Shown in pieces: positions 18,065-26,936 of a DNA stretch of 64,000 bases. The stretch spans positions 620,001 through 684,000 of the forward strand of contig NZ_JACHYN010000002.1 of assembly GCF_014192915.1 (NCBI RefSeq), read 5' to 3'. Each line of letters starts with the position of its first letter. Positions within the stretch are counted from its first letter, which is position 1. The position numbers and the translations under genes were made by a program. Under the pieces are notes generated by a model. The model was not told the origin of the DNA, did no database searches, and worked only from the letters and a program-made list of their open reading frames with translations. Source of the DNA: Azospirillum sp. OGB3. GTDB lineage: Bacteria; Pseudomonadota; Alphaproteobacteria; Azospirillales; Azospirillaceae.

Positions 18065-18943
18065 ATGGCCGACATCACGCACGCGCAAATGCCGCATCCC
18101 CCAGCCTCCGCGCACGGCGCGGGCGAGGGCGCCGGCATCCCGCATCCCTACCATCTGGTGAAGCCGAGCCCCTGGCCTCTTCTGGGTGCCTTCGCGGCCG
18201 GACTGTTCGCGACGGGCATGGTCATCTACATGCACGGCGGCGGCTGGCTGCTGGCGGCCCTCGGCTTCGTGTCCATCCTGGGCGTGATGTTCGGCTGGTG
18301 GCGCGACGTCATCAAGGAGGCGGTGCGCGAGAAGGCGCACACCCCGGTGGTAAAGATCGGCCTGCGCTACGGCATGGCGCTGTTCATCGCCTCGGAGGTG
18401 ATGTTCTTCGCCGCCTTCTTCTGGGCCTTCTACGACGCGGCGCTCTATCCGAAGGTGTTCGCCGAGAACCCGCAGGGCGTCTGGCCGCCGCCGAACATCA
18501 CGGTGCTGGAGACCTTCCACCTGCCGCTGATGATGACGCTGATCCTGTTGCTGTCAGGCGTCACCGTCACCTGGGCGCACCACGCCATCCTCGAAGGCAA
18601 GAACAAGGAGGCGTCGCGCGCGCTGGGCCTGACCGTCCTGCTGGGGGTGATGTTCACCTTCTTCCAGGGCTGGGAATACGCCCACGCCGCCTTCGGCTTC
18701 ACCCAGGGCATCTACCCGTCGACCTTCTACATGGCGACCGGCTTCCACGGCTTCCACGTCATCATCGGCACCATCTTCCTGGCGGTCTGCTGGTTCCGCA
18801 CCATGAAGGGCCACTTCACCCCGCAGAGCCATTTCGGCTTCGAGGCGGCGGCTTGGTACTGGCATTTCGTGGACGTGGTCTGGCTGTTCCTGTTCGTGTC
18901 GATCTACTGGTGGGGGTCGCTGGGCGCCGCCAGCGGCCACTGA
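18065..18943 (+). CDS. coxC: cytochrome c oxidase subunit III
   Basis: Non-catalytic core subunit that stabilises proton pumping of subunit I. The 292-residue membrane protein has seven predicted helices. Characteristic segments are HPYHLVKPSPWPLLGAFAAG, the SEVMFFAAFFWAFY helix with its lipid-binding Glu, FQGWEYAHAAFGFTQGIYPSTFYMATGFHGFHV and WYWHFVDVVWLFLFVSIYWWG. A GGAAAGAGA site precedes the ATG. Confidence 0.97.
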   Translation: MADITHAQMPHPPASAHGAGEGAGIPHPYHLVKPSPWPLLGAFAAGLFATGMVIYMHGGGWLLAALGFVSILGVMFGWWRDVIKEAVREKAHTPVVKIGLRYGMALFIASEVMFFAAFFWAFYDAALYPKVFAENPQGVWPPPNITVLETFHLPLMMTLILLLSGVTVTWAHHAILEGKNKEASRALGLTVLLGVMFTFFQGWEYAHAAFGFTQGIYPSTFYMATGFHGFHVIIGTIFLAVCWFRTMKGHFTPQSHFGFEAAAWYWHFVDVVWLFLFVSIYWWGSLGAASGH

Positions 18944-18965
18944 TCCCATCCCTGTCGCCTTGCGA

Positions 18966-18996
18966 AGCCCTTCTCCTCCACCGGGGGAGAGGGGCT
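18966..18996. repeat. imperfect C/T-rich palindrome between coxC and the DUF983 gene
   Basis: AGCCCTTCTCC and a near-complement surround a short loop. It looks like the dispersed C/T-rich palindromes elsewhere in the window but is less regular. It may act as an mRNA stabiliser or processing point inside the operon. Confidence 0.5.
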
Positions 18997-19023
18997 TGCC
19001 GTTCCCGGAGGGAGGCGAGTCAT

Positions 19024-19398
19024 TTGAGCACCTACTACACCAGCCCGTCGCCCCTGACCGCCGGCCTGCGCTGCGCCTGCCCGCGCTGCGGCCGGGGCAA
19101 GCTGTTCGACGGCTACCTGACGGTCAACGAGCGCTGTTCGGTGTGCAACCTGAACCTCGCCCGGCAGGACAGCGGCGACGGGCCGGCGGTCTTCCTGATC
19201 TTCATCCTGGGCTTTCTGGTCGTGCCGGTGGCGCTGTGGGTGTCGATGTCGGTGGACTGGCCGCTGTGGCTGCACGCGGTCGTCTGGAGCATCGTCGTGC
19301 TCGGGCTGGCGCTCGGCATGCTGCGCCCGGCCAAGGCCTATGTGGTGGCGCTGCAGTACCGCCACCGCCGCAACGAGTTGGAGGACCCGGACGCGTGA
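19024..19398 (+). CDS. DUF983 family zinc-ribbon membrane protein
   Basis: A 124-residue protein with an N-terminal zinc-ribbon-like pair CPRCG and CSVCN (about residues 20-45) and two membrane helices (about 55-80 and 83-105). DUF983 proteins occur beside coxC and surf1 in alphaproteobacterial oxidase operons and are thought to help oxidase maturation; this is inference from context. The start appears to be TTG at 19024, preceded by GGAGG; no ATG fits. Confidence 0.82.
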   Translation: MSTYYTSPSPLTAGLRCACPRCGRGKLFDGYLTVNERCSVCNLNLARQDSGDGPAVFLIFILGFLVVPVALWVSMSVDWPLWLHAVVWSIVVLGLALGMLRPAKAYVVALQYRHRRNELEDPDA

Positions 19399-20153
19399 CC
19401 ATGACCGCCGTCTCCGAACCCCGCCGCTTCCGCCCCTCGCTGTGGGCGACGCTGATCACCGTTCCCGCCGTGCTGGTCATGCTGGGGCTGGGGACGTGGC
19501 AGATGCAGCGGCTGGCGTGGAAGGAGGATCTGGTCCGCCGGGTGGAGCAGCGGCTGCACGCCGCCCCCATCCCGCTGCCCGCCACCATCGCCGATCCGGA
19601 GGCGCTGGAGTTCCGCCCGGTGACCGTCACCGGGCGCTTCCTGAACGACAAGGAGCTGCTGCTGGTGGCCCGGCCCCGGCAGGGGCAGGCGGGCTACGAG
19701 CTGCTGACCCCGCTGCAGCGCCCGGCCGAGGACGGCGGCGGCGTGGTGCTGGTCAACCGCGGCTTCCTGCCCATGGACAAGCGCCCCCCCGCCAGCCGTC
19801 CGGAGAGCCGGGTGGAGGGGCCGGTGACCGTCACCGGTCTGGTCCGCCTGCCGCAGCCCGCCGGCTGGCTCCAGCCGGGCAACCGGCCGGGGGCGGAGTC
19901 CTGGATGCGGCTGGACCCGCCGGCCATGGCCGCCTCCGCCGGGCTGGAGAGGGTCGCCCCGCTGGCGGTCGAGATGACTCCCGACCCAGCGCGCGGCAAC
20001 GCGCCGCAGACTGGAATGCTGAACGGGATTCAGCCGCTGGTCGAACTGCCCAACAACCATAGGCAATACGCGTTCACCTGGTATAGCCTCGCCGCGACGC
20101 TGGTCGTCGTCTATGTGCTGTCCCAACGCCGGAGGACCGGTCCGGCATCCTAG
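19395..20153 (+). CDS. SURF1 family oxidase assembly protein
   Basis: Membrane protein involved in haem a insertion into subunit I. The 252-residue protein has an N-terminal helix with the family motif LGLGTWQMQRLAWKEDL, a periplasmic domain with VNRGFLP, and a C-terminal helix beginning NNHRQYAFTWYSLA. GTG 19395 overlaps the previous stop and has GGAGG 10 bases upstream; ATG 19401 is also possible. It closes the cox operon. Confidence 0.95.
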   Translation: MTMTAVSEPRRFRPSLWATLITVPAVLVMLGLGTWQMQRLAWKEDLVRRVEQRLHAAPIPLPATIADPEALEFRPVTVTGRFLNDKELLLVARPRQGQAGYELLTPLQRPAEDGGGVVLVNRGFLPMDKRPPASRPESRVEGPVTVTGLVRLPQPAGWLQPGNRPGAESWMRLDPPAMAASAGLERVAPLAVEMTPDPARGNAPQTGMLNGIQPLVELPNNHRQYAFTWYSLAATLVVVYVLSQRRRTGPAS

Positions 20154-20165
20154 GAGTTGCGCCTC

Positions 20166-21662
20166 ATGACAGCCGCCTATCGGGAGTTGGAACGCCGTTT
20201 CGCCCGCATCGCCGCCATTGGCGACGCCCTGGGCATCCTGAGCTGGGACAGCCAGACCATGATGCCCGACGGCTCCAGCGACGGACGGGCCGAGCAGACC
20301 GCCACCCTGACCGTGCTTGCCCACGAGCTGCAAACCGACCCCCGCGTGGCCGACTGGCTGGCGGAGGCCGAGGGCACGGGTGAACTGGACGATTGGCAGG
20401 CGGCCAATTTGCGGGAGATGCGGCGCACCCACCGCCACGCCACCGCCGTGCCCGGCGACCTGATCGAGGCGACCAGCAAGGCGATCTCGGCCTGCGAGAT
20501 GACGTGGCGCACCGCGCGGGCGGAAAGCGACTTCGCCAAGCTGCTGCCCAGCCTGTCGGAGGTGTTGCGCCGTGTCCGGGAGTGCGGCGAGGCGAAGGCG
20601 GCCGCCATGGGCCTGTCGCCTTACGACGCCATGCTGGACGAGCACGATCCCGGCGCCCGCTCGGAGCGGATCGACGCCCTGTTCGCCGGGCTGGCCGGCT
20701 TCCTGCCGGAGCTGATCGGGCGCGTTCTCGACCGTCAGGCCACCGAGCCGGCGCCGCTGCGGCCCGTGGGGCCGTTCGCCGTCGCCAACCAGAAGGCGCT
20801 GGGCGAGCGGCTGATGCGGGCGGCGGGCTTCGACTTCACCCGCGGGCGGCTGGACGTGTCGCTGCATCCCTTCTGCGGCGGCGCCACCGGCGACGTGCGC
20901 ATCACCACCCGCTATGACGAGGACGATTTCACCAAGGCCCTGATGGGGGTGATGCACGAGACGGGGCATGCCCTCTACGAGCAGGGCCGCCCGCGCGACT
21001 GGCTGCGTCAGCCGGTCGGGCTGGCCCGCGGCATGGCGGTGCATGAGAGCCAGTCGCTGATCGTGGAGATGCAGGCTTGCCGCTCGCCGGAGTTCCTGTG
21101 CTGGCTGGCCCCGGTCGCGCAGGAGGCGTTCGGCGGCTCCGGCCCGGCCTGGGAGCCGGACAACCTGCGCCGCCTCTACAGCCGGGTGGAGCGCGGCTTC
21201 ATCCGCGTGGACGCCGACGAGGTGACCTATCCCGCGCACATCATCCTGCGCTACCGGCTGGAGAAGGCGCTGATCGGCGGGGACCTCGCCCTGGCCGACC
21301 TTCCCGGCGCCTGGAACGACGGTATGACGGAGTTGGTCGGGGTGGCGCCGCCGAACGACCGGCTGGGCTGCCTTCAGGACATTCATTGGCCGTCCGGCGC
21401 CTGGGGCTACTTCCCCAGCTACACGTTGGGCGCCATGACCGCCGCACAGCTGTTCGAGGCCGCGGCGAAGGCCGATCCGGACATCCGTCCGGCGCTGGCG
21501 CGCGGCGACCTTGGGCCGCTGGTGGCGTGGCTGGGGGCGAATGTGCACGGCAAAGGCTGCCTGTACGCGTCCGGCGACGAGTTGCTGATTGCCGCCACCG
21601 GGCGGCCGCTCGACGCGGCGGTGTTCCGGCGGCATCTGGAGAGGCGGTATCTGGGGGAGTGA
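20166..21662 (+). CDS. M32 family metallocarboxypeptidase
   Basis: Zinc carboxypeptidase of the thermostable carboxypeptidase (Taq) family, which removes C-terminal amino acids from peptides in the cytoplasm. The 498-residue protein is largely helical. The zinc motif HETGHALYEQG is at residues 264-274 (His264, Glu265, His268), and the later HESQSL segment supplies the third ligand. AGGAG lies 9 bases before ATG 20166; TTG 20157 is less likely. It follows surf1 closely but has no functional link to the oxidase that I know of. Confidence 0.95.
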   Translation: MTAAYRELERRFARIAAIGDALGILSWDSQTMMPDGSSDGRAEQTATLTVLAHELQTDPRVADWLAEAEGTGELDDWQAANLREMRRTHRHATAVPGDLIEATSKAISACEMTWRTARAESDFAKLLPSLSEVLRRVRECGEAKAAAMGLSPYDAMLDEHDPGARSERIDALFAGLAGFLPELIGRVLDRQATEPAPLRPVGPFAVANQKALGERLMRAAGFDFTRGRLDVSLHPFCGGATGDVRITTRYDEDDFTKALMGVMHETGHALYEQGRPRDWLRQPVGLARGMAVHESQSLIVEMQACRSPEFLCWLAPVAQEAFGGSGPAWEPDNLRRLYSRVERGFIRVDADEVTYPAHIILRYRLEKALIGGDLALADLPGAWNDGMTELVGVAPPNDRLGCLQDIHWPSGAWGYFPSYTLGAMTAAQLFEAAAKADPDIRPALARGDLGPLVAWLGANVHGKGCLYASGDELLIAATGRPLDAAVFRRHLERRYLGE

Positions 21663-21675
21663 GCGGAGCCTAGCC

Positions 21676-21722
21676 CCCTCCCTAACCCTCCCCCGCTGCG
21701 CAGGGGAGGGTTAGGGAGGGGA
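21676..21722. repeat. perfect C/T-rich palindrome after the M32 peptidase gene
   Basis: A 19-bp perfect inverted repeat beginning CCCCTCCCTAACCCTCCCC surrounds a 9-nt loop. It starts 13 bases after the peptidase stop. The same arm reappears at 40799-40835. It could act as a terminator, but no T-tract follows. Confidence 0.85.
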
Positions 21723-22039
21723 CATGGGTTTCGCCGAAGCATGTTCGCTGCTGCGGAAAAATCCGCAAAATCCACCGAACGCAAAAGGCTGACCCGTAAC
21801 CCTCCTTCGTTCCTATGCGCCGCTTCGCGCCATCAAGCAATCAATCCGAAAAACAGCCTCAAAACAGCGCAAGCACTCGACGCGCCTTCATTGTCTTAAA
21901 TGTTGTCAAAATCCGCTCTTCCGGACATGGTCACACATGCCTTGGATTGCCGGAATTAAGCAACATTCCTGGCAATATTTCATTAACCATAAGCCGCCAG
22001 CCTCCGGCCCAACGCGAATGGCAACGAGGGCTGAGAACA
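21723..22039. other. AT-richer leader upstream of the GH5 gene
   Basis: About 317 bases with clearly lower GC than the genome around it, including runs such as TTGTCTTAAATGTTG and GCAATATTTCATTAACC. No gene is convincing; frames crossing it lack conserved sequence. It probably contains the promoter of the glycosidase gene, but several equally weak -35/-10 pairs exist and I cannot choose between them. Confidence 0.45.
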
Positions 22040-23365
22040 ATGGGCATCGCCAAGGGCTTCCTGCACACGGACGGCAACCAGATCGTCGATTCGTCGGGTC
22101 AGAACGTCAAGCTGACGGGCGTCAACTGGTTCGGCGGCGAGGGCTTCGTCTTCAACCCCAACGGCATGGACATGCGCGGGTACTGGGGGATGATGGAGCA
22201 GATGAAGGAGATGGGCTTCAACACCATCCGCCTGCCGTGGAGCGACGCGGCTCTGGACGCCGACCGGGCGACGGGCATCGACACCTCCAAGAATCCCGAC
22301 CTCGCGAACAAGTCCCCGCTTGAGGTCATGGACAAGGTGATCGATTACGCCGGGCGCATCGGCATGAAGGTCATCCTCGACCACCACCGCTCCAGCGACG
22401 GTGCGTCGGCCAACGAGAACGGCCTGTGGTACGACGACAAGTACCCGGAGTCGAAGATGATCGAAAACTGGAAGATGCTGGCCGAGCGCTACAAGGGCAA
22501 CGACACCGTCGTCGGCGCCGACCTGCACAACGAGCCGCACGGGCAGGCAACCTGGGGCGGCGGCGACAAGGCCACCGACTGGGCTTGGGCCGCGGAGCGC
22601 ATCGGCAACGAGATCCAGTCCGTGAACAAGGATTGGCTGCTGCTGGTCGAGGGCGTCGAAATCCACGAGAACCAGTGGGAGTGGTGGGGCGGCAACCTGC
22701 GCGGCGCCAAGGACCGCCCGATCGAGTTCGACAATCCGGGCAAGCTGGTCTATTCGGTCCATTCCTACGGCCCGTCCATCCATGAGATGGAGTGGTTCAA
22801 GGCCAGCGACTATCCGAACAACCTGCCGGGCCAGTACACCGACAATTGGGGCTGGCTGCTGAAGGAGGACAAGGCGCCCGTGCTGGTCGGCGAGTTCGGC
22901 GGCAAGCTGGAGACCGATCAGGACAAGGCCTACATGGCCAAGCTGATCGACTACATGAACGGCGACCTGGACGGCAACGGCACCAACGACCTGGGCGCCG
23001 GCAAGGAAGGGGCGAGCTGGACCTACTGGTCGTGGAACCCGAACTCGGGCGACACCGGTGGCATCCTGAAGGACGATTGGCAGACGGTCGACCAGACCAA
23101 GTACAACGCCATCAAGGAAGGCCTGTTCGACGGCGTGAGCCCGGCCAAGGCCGCCTGGGCGCCGGCGAAAGCCCAGGCGCTGGGAGAGGGCGACATCAAC
23201 GTCCTGTCCCACACGGTGACCCAGCCGCAGGTGGCGGACCACAGCGCCGCCGCGTCGGTGGCCGCCGCGCTCGCCGCCCAGACGGTGGAGCTTCCGCCGG
23301 TCGACGCCGCGCATGATGCCTCGGCGCTGCACCACGACCCGCTGGACGTCCACACCGGCGCCTGA
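22040..23365 (+). CDS. glycoside hydrolase family 5 protein (cellulase-like)
   Basis: Predicted retaining endo-beta-glycanase, possibly a cellulase. The 441-residue protein has a GH5 barrel (about residues 5-370) with the acid/base Glu165 in DLHNEPHG and the nucleophile Glu285 in VGEFGGK. The VNWFGGEGF, IRLPWS and HSYGP segments are also typical. There is no signal peptide from ATG 22040, and the upstream frame offers none. The C-terminal 70 residues are Ala, His and Val-rich (SAAASVAAALAAQTVELP) and unlike the barrel; they could be an export or binding tail. Expression from an AT-rich leader suggests possible acquisition. The substrate is unknown. Confidence 0.88.
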   Translation: MGIAKGFLHTDGNQIVDSSGQNVKLTGVNWFGGEGFVFNPNGMDMRGYWGMMEQMKEMGFNTIRLPWSDAALDADRATGIDTSKNPDLANKSPLEVMDKVIDYAGRIGMKVILDHHRSSDGASANENGLWYDDKYPESKMIENWKMLAERYKGNDTVVGADLHNEPHGQATWGGGDKATDWAWAAERIGNEIQSVNKDWLLLVEGVEIHENQWEWWGGNLRGAKDRPIEFDNPGKLVYSVHSYGPSIHEMEWFKASDYPNNLPGQYTDNWGWLLKEDKAPVLVGEFGGKLETDQDKAYMAKLIDYMNGDLDGNGTNDLGAGKEGASWTYWSWNPNSGDTGGILKDDWQTVDQTKYNAIKEGLFDGVSPAKAAWAPAKAQALGEGDINVLSHTVTQPQVADHSAAASVAAALAAQTVELPPVDAAHDASALHHDPLDVHTGA

Positions 23366-23380
23366 CCGGCCGGCAACAAT

Positions 23381-23406
23381 CCCCTCTCCTGTCCCGGGGG
23401 AGGGGG
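23381..23406 (+). terminator. GC hairpin after the GH5 gene
   Basis: CCCCTCTCC and a near-complement form a hairpin 15 bases after the GH5 stop, followed by TTCTGTTTG. It belongs in style to the dispersed C/T-rich palindromes and may end transcription of the glycosidase gene. Confidence 0.5.
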
Positions 23407-23437
23407 TTCTGTTTGCAACGCACCTGGAACCCACCGC

Positions 23438-23466
23438 TTGCGCCGCGTGTGGGAGGGCGCTAACTA
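23438..23466 (+). promoter_or_regulatory. candidate thrC promoter
   Basis: TTGCGC, a 17-bp spacer and TAACTA lie about 70 bases before the thrC start. Spacing is ideal and the -35 keeps TTG; it is a plausible but unproven sigma-70 promoter. Confidence 0.35.
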
Positions 23467-23533
23467 TGCCCGTTCCACAAGAGTCGCCGGCCCGCCACAG
23501 CGTCGGCCACCTTCAGGCGTCGGAGAGTGTGCG

Positions 23534-24946
23534 TTGAAGTACGTCAGCACGCGGGGCCAAGCCCCGGTCCTGGGTTTCGAGGAAGTCCTTCTGGCCGGTC
23601 TCGCGCGTGACGGCGGCCTCTATGTCCCGGAAAGCTGGCCGCAGTTCTCGGCCGACGAGATCCGCGCGATGCGCGGCCTTCCCTACAGCGAGATCGCCGT
23701 GCGCGTCATGCTTCCCTTCCTGGGCGGCGCCATCGCCGAGGACGATTTCCGGGCCATCGTGAAGGACGCATACGCCAGCTTCGACCACGCTGCGGTGGTG
23801 CCGCTGGTGCAGCTCGACCAGCGCACCTGGGTGATGGAGCTGTTCCACGGCCCGACCCTGGCCTTCAAGGACGTGGCGCTTCAGCTTCTCGGCCGCCTGT
23901 TCGACCATGTGCTGGCCAAGCGCGGCGAGCGGGTGACCATCGTCGGCGCCACCTCGGGCGACACCGGTTCCGCCGCCATCGAGGCGTGCCGCGACCGTCA
24001 GAATGTGGACATCTTCATCCTGCACCCGAAGGGCCGCACGTCGGAGGTGCAGCGCCGCCAGATGACCAGCGTCCTGTCGGACAACGTGCACAACATCGCG
24101 CTGCACGGCACCTTCGACGACTGCCAGGATCTGGTGAAGGCGCTGTTCAACGACATGGCCTTTCGCGACAAGATGGGCCTGTCGGCGGTGAATTCGATCA
24201 ACTGGGCGCGCATCATGGCCCAGATCGTCTACTACTTCGCCGCCGCGGTGGCGCTGGGCGCGCCCGACCGCAAGGTGGCCTTCACCGTGCCCACCGGCAA
24301 TTTCGGCAACGTCTACGCCGCCTACGGCGCGCGGGCGATGGGGCTGCCGGTGGAGCGGCTGATCGTGGGCTCCAACGCCAACGACATCCTGGCCCGCTTT
24401 TTTGCCAGCGGCACCATGTCGGCGGCTCCGGTCGTGCCCACATTGAGTCCCAGCATGGACATCCAGATCTCCTCCAACTTCGAGCGGCTGCTGTTCGACC
24501 TGCTGGGCCGCGACGGCGCCGCCGTGCAGGCCGCCATGGACGGCTTCCGCGCGGAAGGCAAATTCGCCGTCACCGACGCGCAGTTGGCCGAGGCGCACGC
24601 GATCTTCGCCGCGGGCCGCGCCGACGACGCCCGGACCATGGACGTCATCAAAGAGGTCTGGGAGAAGACCGGCGGCTATCAGGTCGATCCGCACACTGCC
24701 GTCGGCATCCATTCCGCGGCGACCGCCCCGGTCGATCCGTCGGTGCCGGTGGTGGTAATGGCGACCGCTCACCCGGCCAAGTTCCCCGACGCGGTGGAGA
24801 CGGCCACGGGCCGGCGCCCGATCCTGCCGCCGCGCCTCGCCGACCTCTACGAGCGGGAGGAGCGGCTGTCCGAGCTGCCCAACGACGTGGCGGCGGTCCA
24901 GGAGTTCGTCGTCGCCCGCGCCCGCGCCGCCAAGGAGGCCGCATGA
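23534..24946 (+). CDS. thrC: threonine synthase
   Basis: PLP enzyme that converts O-phosphohomoserine to threonine. The 470-residue protein has YVSTRG at the N-terminus, the PLP lysine Lys112 in HGPTLAFKDVALQLL, the phosphate-binding GATSGDTGSAA loop and VPTGNFGN. Length matches the longer, fungal/proteobacterial class of threonine synthases. The start is TTG at 23534, chosen because GGAGAG lies 6-7 bases upstream and the conserved sequence begins right there. Its stop overlaps the next start (ATGA). The homoserine kinase thrB lies 8 kb away on the other strand. Confidence 0.96.
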   Translation: MKYVSTRGQAPVLGFEEVLLAGLARDGGLYVPESWPQFSADEIRAMRGLPYSEIAVRVMLPFLGGAIAEDDFRAIVKDAYASFDHAAVVPLVQLDQRTWVMELFHGPTLAFKDVALQLLGRLFDHVLAKRGERVTIVGATSGDTGSAAIEACRDRQNVDIFILHPKGRTSEVQRRQMTSVLSDNVHNIALHGTFDDCQDLVKALFNDMAFRDKMGLSAVNSINWARIMAQIVYYFAAAVALGAPDRKVAFTVPTGNFGNVYAAYGARAMGLPVERLIVGSNANDILARFFASGTMSAAPVVPTLSPSMDIQISSNFERLLFDLLGRDGAAVQAAMDGFRAEGKFAVTDAQLAEAHAIFAAGRADDARTMDVIKEVWEKTGGYQVDPHTAVGIHSAATAPVDPSVPVVVMATAHPAKFPDAVETATGRRPILPPRLADLYEREERLSELPNDVAAVQEFVVARARAAKEAA

Positions 24947-26199
24947 GCATCCGCGTGACCACGCTGCCGAACGGGCTGCGCGTCGCCACCGACACGATGC
25001 CCGGCGTGCAGTCGGTCTCGCTCGGCTGCTGGGTCGGGGTCGGCACGCGCAACGAGTCCGCGAGCGTCAACGGCGTGGCGCATCTCGTCGAGCACATGCT
25101 GTTCAAGGGGACCGAGCGGCGCTCCGCCTTCCGCATCTCCGAGGAGATCGAGAATGTCGGCGGCCAGCTCAACGCCTACACGACGCGCGAGCAGACGGCC
25201 TATTACGCCAAGGTCCTTCACGAGGACACGGCGCTGGCGCTCGACCTCATCGCCGACATGCTCCAGAACTCGGTCCTCGACAGCGAGGAGCTGGTGCGCG
25301 AGCGCACGGTGGTGCTTCAGGAGATCGGCCAGTCCGCCGACACCCCCGACGACATCATCTTCGACCATTTCCAGTCCACCGCCTATCCGGGGCAGGCGCT
25401 GGGCCGCCCCGTGCTGGGGTCGGCGGAGATCGTCAGCGCCCTGTCGCGTCCGGCGCTGGTCGACTACATCGATGGCCACTACGGCGCGCCGGGCATCGTC
25501 CTGGCCGCCGCCGGGCGGCTGGAGCACGACCGGCTGGTCGATCTGGCGCTGTCGGCCTTCGACGGGCTGTCCTCCCGCCCGGCGCCGGAGTCCGAGGATG
25601 CGCGCTACGCCGGCGGCGACTTCCGCGAGGCGCGGGACCTGGAGCAGATGCACCTCGTCCTCGGCTTTGACGGGGTGGGGGTGCATGACCCGGACTATTA
25701 CGCCCATTCGGTGATGTCGACGCTGCTCGGCGGCGGCATGTCCTCCCGCCTCTTCCAAGAGGTGCGGGAGAAGCGCGGGCTGGTCTATTCCATCTACACC
25801 TTCTCCGGCGCCTACCGTGACGGTGGGCTGTTCGGCGTCTACGCCGGCACCGGCGAGGACGAGGTGGCGGAGCTGGTCCCGGTCGTCTGCGACGAGCTGA
25901 TGCGGGTGACCGAGGACGTGACCGAGGAGGAGGTGGCGCGCGCCGCCGCCCAGCTCCGCGCCGGGACGCTGATGGCCCTGGAAAGCTCCATGTCGCGCTG
26001 CGAGCAGCTCGGCCAGCAGCTCCTGGTCTACGGGCGCCCGGTGCCGGTGGAGGAGATCGTCGAGAAGATCGGGGCGGTCGACCGCGAGTCCATCGTCCGC
26101 GTCGCCCGGCGCCTGCGCGAAAGCCGCCCCACCGTGGCCGCGCTCGGCCCGATCGGACGGCTGGAGGAGTATGACCGCATCGCCGCGCGGTTCCGGTAA
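24943..26199 (+). CDS. M16 family zinc peptidase (processing-peptidase-like)
   Basis: Zinc metallopeptidase related to the mitochondrial processing peptidase beta subunit. The 418-residue protein carries the inverted zinc motif HLVEH at residues 47-51, followed by the downstream zinc-ligand region LVRERTVVLQEIGQ. The C-terminal half-domain contains GGGMSSRLFQEVREKRGLVYSIYTF. There is no signal peptide, so it acts in the cytoplasm. It overlaps thrC by 4 bases, a neighbour pair common in alphaproteobacteria. The substrate is unknown. Confidence 0.95.
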   Translation: MSIRVTTLPNGLRVATDTMPGVQSVSLGCWVGVGTRNESASVNGVAHLVEHMLFKGTERRSAFRISEEIENVGGQLNAYTTREQTAYYAKVLHEDTALALDLIADMLQNSVLDSEELVRERTVVLQEIGQSADTPDDIIFDHFQSTAYPGQALGRPVLGSAEIVSALSRPALVDYIDGHYGAPGIVLAAAGRLEHDRLVDLALSAFDGLSSRPAPESEDARYAGGDFREARDLEQMHLVLGFDGVGVHDPDYYAHSVMSTLLGGGMSSRLFQEVREKRGLVYSIYTFSGAYRDGGLFGVYAGTGEDEVAELVPVVCDELMRVTEDVTEEEVARAAAQLRAGTLMALESSMSRCEQLGQQLLVYGRPVPVEEIVEKIGAVDRESIVRVARRLRESRPTVAALGPIGRLEEYDRIAARFR

Positions 26200-26226
26200 G
26201 GGACGCGCCAGGGTGGGAGGGGCAGC

Positions 26227-26817
26227 ATGATCCGCCTGCTCGGCAGTGGTCTCATCAGCCCGCCGGCGGTCCGGCTCGACGGGCCGATCTGCTACATCCG
26301 CCCGCCGCTGCCGCGGGATTGGCGGGAATGGGCCGACCTGCGGGCGGACTCCCGCGCCTTCCTCACCCCCTGGGAGCCGACCTGGCCGGCGGACGCCCTG
26401 ACCCGCGCCGCCTTCGGGCGGCGGTTGCGGCGGCAGGCTCAGGAATGGCGCGACGATCAGGGCTACAGCTTTCTCGTCTATGACCGCGCGACCGACCGGC
26501 TGGTCGGTGGGCTCGGGCTGACCAACCTGCGGCGCGGCGTGGCCCAGATGGCGACGCTCGGCTACTGGGTCGGGCAGCCCTACGCGCGCAACGGCTACAT
26601 GTCCGGCGCGACCCGGCTGGTTCTGGATTTCGCCTTCGGGCAGTTGGGGCTGCACCGGGTCGAGGCCGCCTGCCTGCCGACCAACGCGCCCAGCCGCGGC
26701 CTGCTGGAAAAGGTTGGCTTCACCCACGAAGGCTACGCGCGCGGCTACCTGCGCATCGACGGGGTGTGGCGGGACCATGTCCTCTACGCCATCCTGCGCG
26801 AGGAATGGCGGGGCTAG
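26227..26817 (+). CDS. GNAT N-acetyltransferase (RimJ/RimL type)
   Basis: Acetyl-CoA-dependent acetyltransferase predicted to modify protein N-termini or small amines. The 196-residue protein shows the GNAT core: GLGLTNLRRGVAQMATLGYWVGQPYARNGYMSGAT (acetyl-CoA-binding region), then LHRVEAACLPTNAPSRGLLEKVGFTHEGYARGYLRIDG. This is the RimJ/RimL style. It has a GGGAGGGG ribosome site and lies 27 bases after the M16 gene, so it is probably in the same operon. Whether it acts on ribosomal protein S5 cannot be said. Confidence 0.9.
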   Translation: MIRLLGSGLISPPAVRLDGPICYIRPPLPRDWREWADLRADSRAFLTPWEPTWPADALTRAAFGRRLRRQAQEWRDDQGYSFLVYDRATDRLVGGLGLTNLRRGVAQMATLGYWVGQPYARNGYMSGATRLVLDFAFGQLGLHRVEAACLPTNAPSRGLLEKVGFTHEGYARGYLRIDGVWRDHVLYAILREEWRG

Positions 26818-26936
26818 CCCGTCCGGTCGGGGTGCCCGCCTCCGAATTCCCAAGACGTCGTCCCGGCCGGCTTAACCCGCGGTTAAGGGAGCGGGCGCAG
26901 GCTGACGGCATGTCCTTCGCATCGCATGAGGCGAAT

